The notes beneath the pieces are model-generated. The model was not told the origin of the DNA. It searched no databases and saw only the letters and a list, made by a program, of their open reading frames with translations. Shown here piece by piece: positions 61,160 to 63,729 of a DNA stretch of 63,729 nucleotides (its first letter is position 1; each line of letters begins with the position of its first letter). Both the position numbers and the translations under genes were made by a program. The stretch lies in contig DFJI01000018.1 in NCBI GenBank assembly GCA_002372235.1, forward strand, positions 23,620 through 87,348, given 5' to 3'. This DNA comes from Prevotella sp. UBA3675. Its GTDB lineage: Bacteria; Bacteroidota; Bacteroidia; Bacteroidales; Bacteroidaceae.

Positions 61160-62404
61160 TCATTTCACTCTGAAAGGCACACCCCGCTTGTGCTCGGCAT
61201 CGTAGAGCACGAAGAGCCCTTTTCCACCCACTACATACTCCATCTTGGTGGTGTGGTTGACACTGGTCTCCACACGTTGCGGGCGATAGAGCGCATTGAC
61301 CAAATCCTTATAGGTGAAGAAACATTCATTCTCCTTCTTCACTTTCCGAGTCTGCACTCTCACTAACTGGAATGCCGTAGTGCCACTGGCCTGACGGTCG
61401 TTGCGATATTCCACCGTGATATGAGTGGCATTGTCGGCAGCGGCTTTCACCTCCATGAGCTTCGAAGGCAAAGAATCGAGTACAAGATCGTCGTTCTTCT
61501 CCTTGATTTTCACCTTTGCCACCTCCTGACGGTCTATGACTACATCGCCGTCCTTCAGCAGTATGTCGAACTTCGGATCGTAGGCAGGGTTCACCTGCTT
61601 GCGCGTCTCCACCAGCTCTGAGATCTTAATGCTCTGAATGGCTCCCGTCTGCTGTTGCAGCAGCAGGTAATTCTCCTCATCCTTGTTCGAAGCATAGTTC
61701 TCTTCGATGATGACACCCACGTTCTCGCCATGCTTAGTACGCACCACGTCGAGCAGCGGACTCTGCTCAAAGATGGTCTGATTGGGATTCACAGGATAGT
61801 AGCTGTACTTCACCACGTCGCCCGTCTTGAAGGTCTGCATCACACCATTTTCCAAATAAACACTCAGTGTGGAGTCGGCATCCTCGGCAAACTGGCCCTG
61901 ATACTCCATGCCCGACTTGAGCTGATACTTCACGTTGATGCCCGACAGGGCCGTCTTCTTGCGGCGTTCGCCACGCTTCATCCTGACTTCCTTCTCCCAC
62001 GACACGATATAGGTGGTAGGAGTCATCTCTAAATACTTGATGGTGGCACCGCGCTCCAGCACTTTCACCATGCCAGCTGTACGGTCTTTGGTAGTTACGT
62101 CGCAGAGTGTCAGCGTGCGGTTGTCGCCCAGTCCTTCAAAGGCATCGTTCTTTTCAGCCCATTGTTTCCAGGCATCATTCAGTTCCGAAATCCTGTAGGC
62201 TCGCTCATTGCTGATGCCCACCACATCCTTGTTATTGAGAATGACCAAGGCATTGTCCGAAAGAAACGTACACAAATCACCATTCTGCTTCTGGATATAT
62301 CCATGAAGTACCGTGCCGTTCTTCAGCACTAAGCTCTCAACTACTATGGCCTGAGCCGCAACTGTCATGGTCAGCGCCATGAACATTGAAAATATCTTCT
62401 TCAT
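61160..62404 (-). CDS. Secreted protein of unknown function in the kinase operon
   Basis: The signal peptide (MKKIFSMFMALTMTVAAQA) is followed by repeats of a short beta motif: LVLKNGTVLHGYIQKQNGDL, YQLKSGMEYQGQFAED and DILLKDGDVVIDRQEV. Each looks like a small barrel-type turn found in many Bacteroidales hypothetical proteins. I recognise no catalytic residues. It is encoded 6 nt after the FHA-protease gene and 36 nt before the phosphatase gene, so it likely acts in the periplasm with the external tails of those proteins, possibly as a substrate of the protease. Confidence 0.65.
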   Translation of the reverse strand: MKKIFSMFMALTMTVAAQAIVVESLVLKNGTVLHGYIQKQNGDLCTFLSDNALVILNNKDVVGISNERAYRISELNDAWKQWAEKNDAFEGLGDNRTLTLCDVTTKDRTAGMVKVLERGATIKYLEMTPTTYIVSWEKEVRMKRGERRKKTALSGINVKYQLKSGMEYQGQFAEDADSTLSVYLENGVMQTFKTGDVVKYSYYPVNPNQTIFEQSPLLDVVRTKHGENVGVIIEENYASNKDEENYLLLQQQTGAIQSIKISELVETRKQVNPAYDPKFDILLKDGDVVIDRQEVAKVKIKEKNDDLVLDSLPSKLMEVKAAADNATHITVEYRNDRQASGTTAFQLVRVQTRKVKKENECFFTYKDLVNALYRPQRVETSVNHTTKMEYVVGGKGLFVLYDAEHKRGVPFRVK

Positions 62405-62410
62405 TATATA

Positions 62411-63729
62411 TTATTTCTTATAAGGTGATTCTAAAAGTTCTTTCACATACTTCGCTTTGATGCCATAGTTGTAACCCTGAGTCTCTATCTTGCTCAGCCC
62501 AGCATGATGTACGCCAATCAAGAAACCTTTATCATTGAAGACAGGAGAACCACTGGCACCTCCTGTAGTAGGAGCATTATATCCAAAGTCGAACTCAGAG
62601 CCTTTTTGAATGATAGTTCCATTCTGAGCAAGAACACTTAGAGGCTCTTTTTCTAATCTCTGTAAGAGTCCATCGTAGTTTGTACCCGTGGCAAAGCCCA
62701 ACGTATATACATGTTTTCCAACAGCGAGTGATTCGTCGGAAACGTCCATACTATCTATCACGTTCACAAAAGAGCATCTTGTTGGAATGGACTGAGTAAC
62801 CGTCTGGAGCAGTGCAACGTCCTTCTCCTTGTCTTCACCAGCAGAAAGGACACGACATTTCTTAATGTTGTCTGGATCATAGATTTCTCCGTTTGGAATC
62901 ATGGCCACATAGTCCAGTATAGGTGTTACTTTAATCTTATTTAAATAAGACGTAAGCTCACTTGGATTAATAATAGTGTTTACCAAGCCAGAACCTGCCA
63001 ATCTGAAGTTTTGCATAAATTCAACATACTTAGCCAACCGTTTTGAAAATATATCCTGAAGGAATTCTATCTCATTACTGAACAGCCAAGGCTTCACTAC
63101 ATGCAAATTGGAAACAATTTTTCCATCATTAGATATGAAGAAGCCCGTTCCTGTATAGTCACCTTTCTTTTCGTTGGCATTGACCAAATCGGTTGATGAT
63201 ACCCCACTAGCAAAAGACCATCCAGTCTGAGTCTGTACTATTTGTGGAGGAATATGCAAATATTCTTTCTTTCTGCCCTTTGTTTGTGCTAATATAATAT
63301 TGTATATAGCATCGGCATTTCTGTTGTACTGATTGAGATCCAAGTCTCCTACAGACACTTCATAGTGATAGATACCTACTAGCAGAACCACCGAATTATT
63401 AAAACGATTATACAGCTGCTCATCGGTTAATGTATTATTCCCCCTTCCAATCAGTTTCCACACTCCCAGTCCTATTCCTACAAGCACGAGCACGCTGGCA
63501 GCTACTATTAGTATAGGCTTAATAGGACTTGTCTTAAAGTATCGGCTGAGGTCAACAGGCACACCACCGCAGACCACCGCGCTCTTCCGCTTGATGCGCA
63601 CGGGTGTGTTCGATGGAATCTTCATGCCATCGACTGTGGTTCCGTTCTTGCTATGGTCGATGATATACATCTTGCCGTCCTTTCCTTCCTTGAGTGTGGC
63701 ATGATAGCGGCTGACGGTGTTGCCTGAAA
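62411..63729 (-). CDS. FHA domain, membrane helix and trypsin-like protease; 5' end outside the window
   Basis: The frame is open to the window edge; upstream codons read SGNTVSRYHATLK, and continue to MYIIDHSKNGTTVDG. This is the end of an FHA domain with its Ser-Arg-x-His and Asn-Gly phosphothreonine-binding residues, so Met 63670 is internal. A membrane helix (residues 51-73 from that Met) leads to an extracytoplasmic trypsin-like domain: His in IVSNLHVVKP, Asp in EKDVALLQT and Ser in GGASGSPVFN, with a complete triad. The protein could link phosphothreonine binding in the cytosol to proteolysis outside. It is the first visible gene of the operon that runs to 54197. Confidence 0.85.
   Translation of the reverse strand, partial: SGNTVSRYHATLKEGKDGKMYIIDHSKNGTTVDGMKIPSNTPVRIKRKSAVVCGGVPVDLSRYFKTSPIKPILIVAASVLVLVGIGLGVWKLIGRGNNTLTDEQLYNRFNNSVVLLVGIYHYEVSVGDLDLNQYNRNADAIYNIILAQTKGRKKEYLHIPPQIVQTQTGWSFASGVSSTDLVNANEKKGDYTGTGFFISNDGKIVSNLHVVKPWLFSNEIEFLQDIFSKRLAKYVEFMQNFRLAGSGLVNTIINPSELTSYLNKIKVTPILDYVAMIPNGEIYDPDNIKKCRVLSAGEDKEKDVALLQTVTQSIPTRCSFVNVIDSMDVSDESLAVGKHVYTLGFATGTNYDGLLQRLEKEPLSVLAQNGTIIQKGSEFDFGYNAPTTGGASGSPVFNDKGFLIGVHHAGLSKIETQGYNYGIKAKYVKELLESPYKK

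Overview
The window reads as chromosomal DNA of a Bacteroidales bacterium, most likely Prevotella/Segatella. The reasons are promoters of the Bacteroidota type (TTTG, 19-21 nt, TAnnTTTG) seen at several gene starts, an adjacent porV-porU pair of the type IX secretion system (T9SS), a BspA-like protein with 26-residue repeats, a BACON domain, GH127 and WG-repeat proteins. No tRNA, rRNA, insertion sequence with a transposase, or CRISPR array was recognised.

Layout. 0-1.7 kb: 3' part of an SF1 DNA/RNA helicase. 1.8-6.6 kb: a giant BspA-like surface protein behind a strong promoter and an unusually structured leader. 6.6-8.1 kb: a decay scar with a headless AAA/DUF4143 ATPase, the tail of a glutathione peroxidase and a 21-nt tandem array. 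8.1-15.7 kb: ispF, porV, porU and a secreted PI-PLC-like phosphodiesterase. 16.2-22.7 kb: miaB and two LtaS-type membrane sulfatase-fold transferases flanking a GT90 enzyme. 22.7-41.9 kb: a surface polysaccharide locus, partly AT-rich. It holds GT11 and GT2 transferases, an LpxL-type acyltransferase, two GtrA/GT2 pairs and two multispan GT-C-like proteins. It also holds the CDP-3,6-dideoxyhexose genes (rfbF, rfbG, rfbH, a paratose-synthase-like reductase and a CDP-paratose 2-epimerase) with a thiamine-diphosphate enzyme of the YerE kind. 42.2-51.1 kb: an MsbA-like exporter, a WaaE-type GT2, a GT-C::GtrA fusion followed by its GtrB-like partner, a GT-C paralogue and a GH127 arabinofuranosidase. 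51.3-54.1 kb: an S41 peptidase lipoprotein, an unknown lipoprotein and a small beta-barrel. 54.2-63.7 kb: an apparent operon with an FHA-TM-trypsin protein, a periplasmic protein, a PP2C phosphatase, two Hanks-type kinases (one ending in a BACON domain) and a secreted WG-repeat protein.

How it fits together. Most of the window serves the cell surface: making and exporting glycans and lipids, and secreting and anchoring proteins through the T9SS. The last operon looks like a trans-envelope Ser/Thr phosphorylation system. Cytoplasmic kinase, phosphatase and phosphothreonine-binding domains are each tied by one membrane helix to an extracytoplasmic tail, and one of those tails is a protease. It is my best candidate for an undescribed system.

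A second theme is short repeats. Palindromic elements sit in frame inside the helicase and miaB. A ~9-nt GAGAACTCG family sits inside or at the end of three membrane-protein genes and may have made a gene fusion. Arrays with exact 21-, 22- and 33-nt periods lie between genes.
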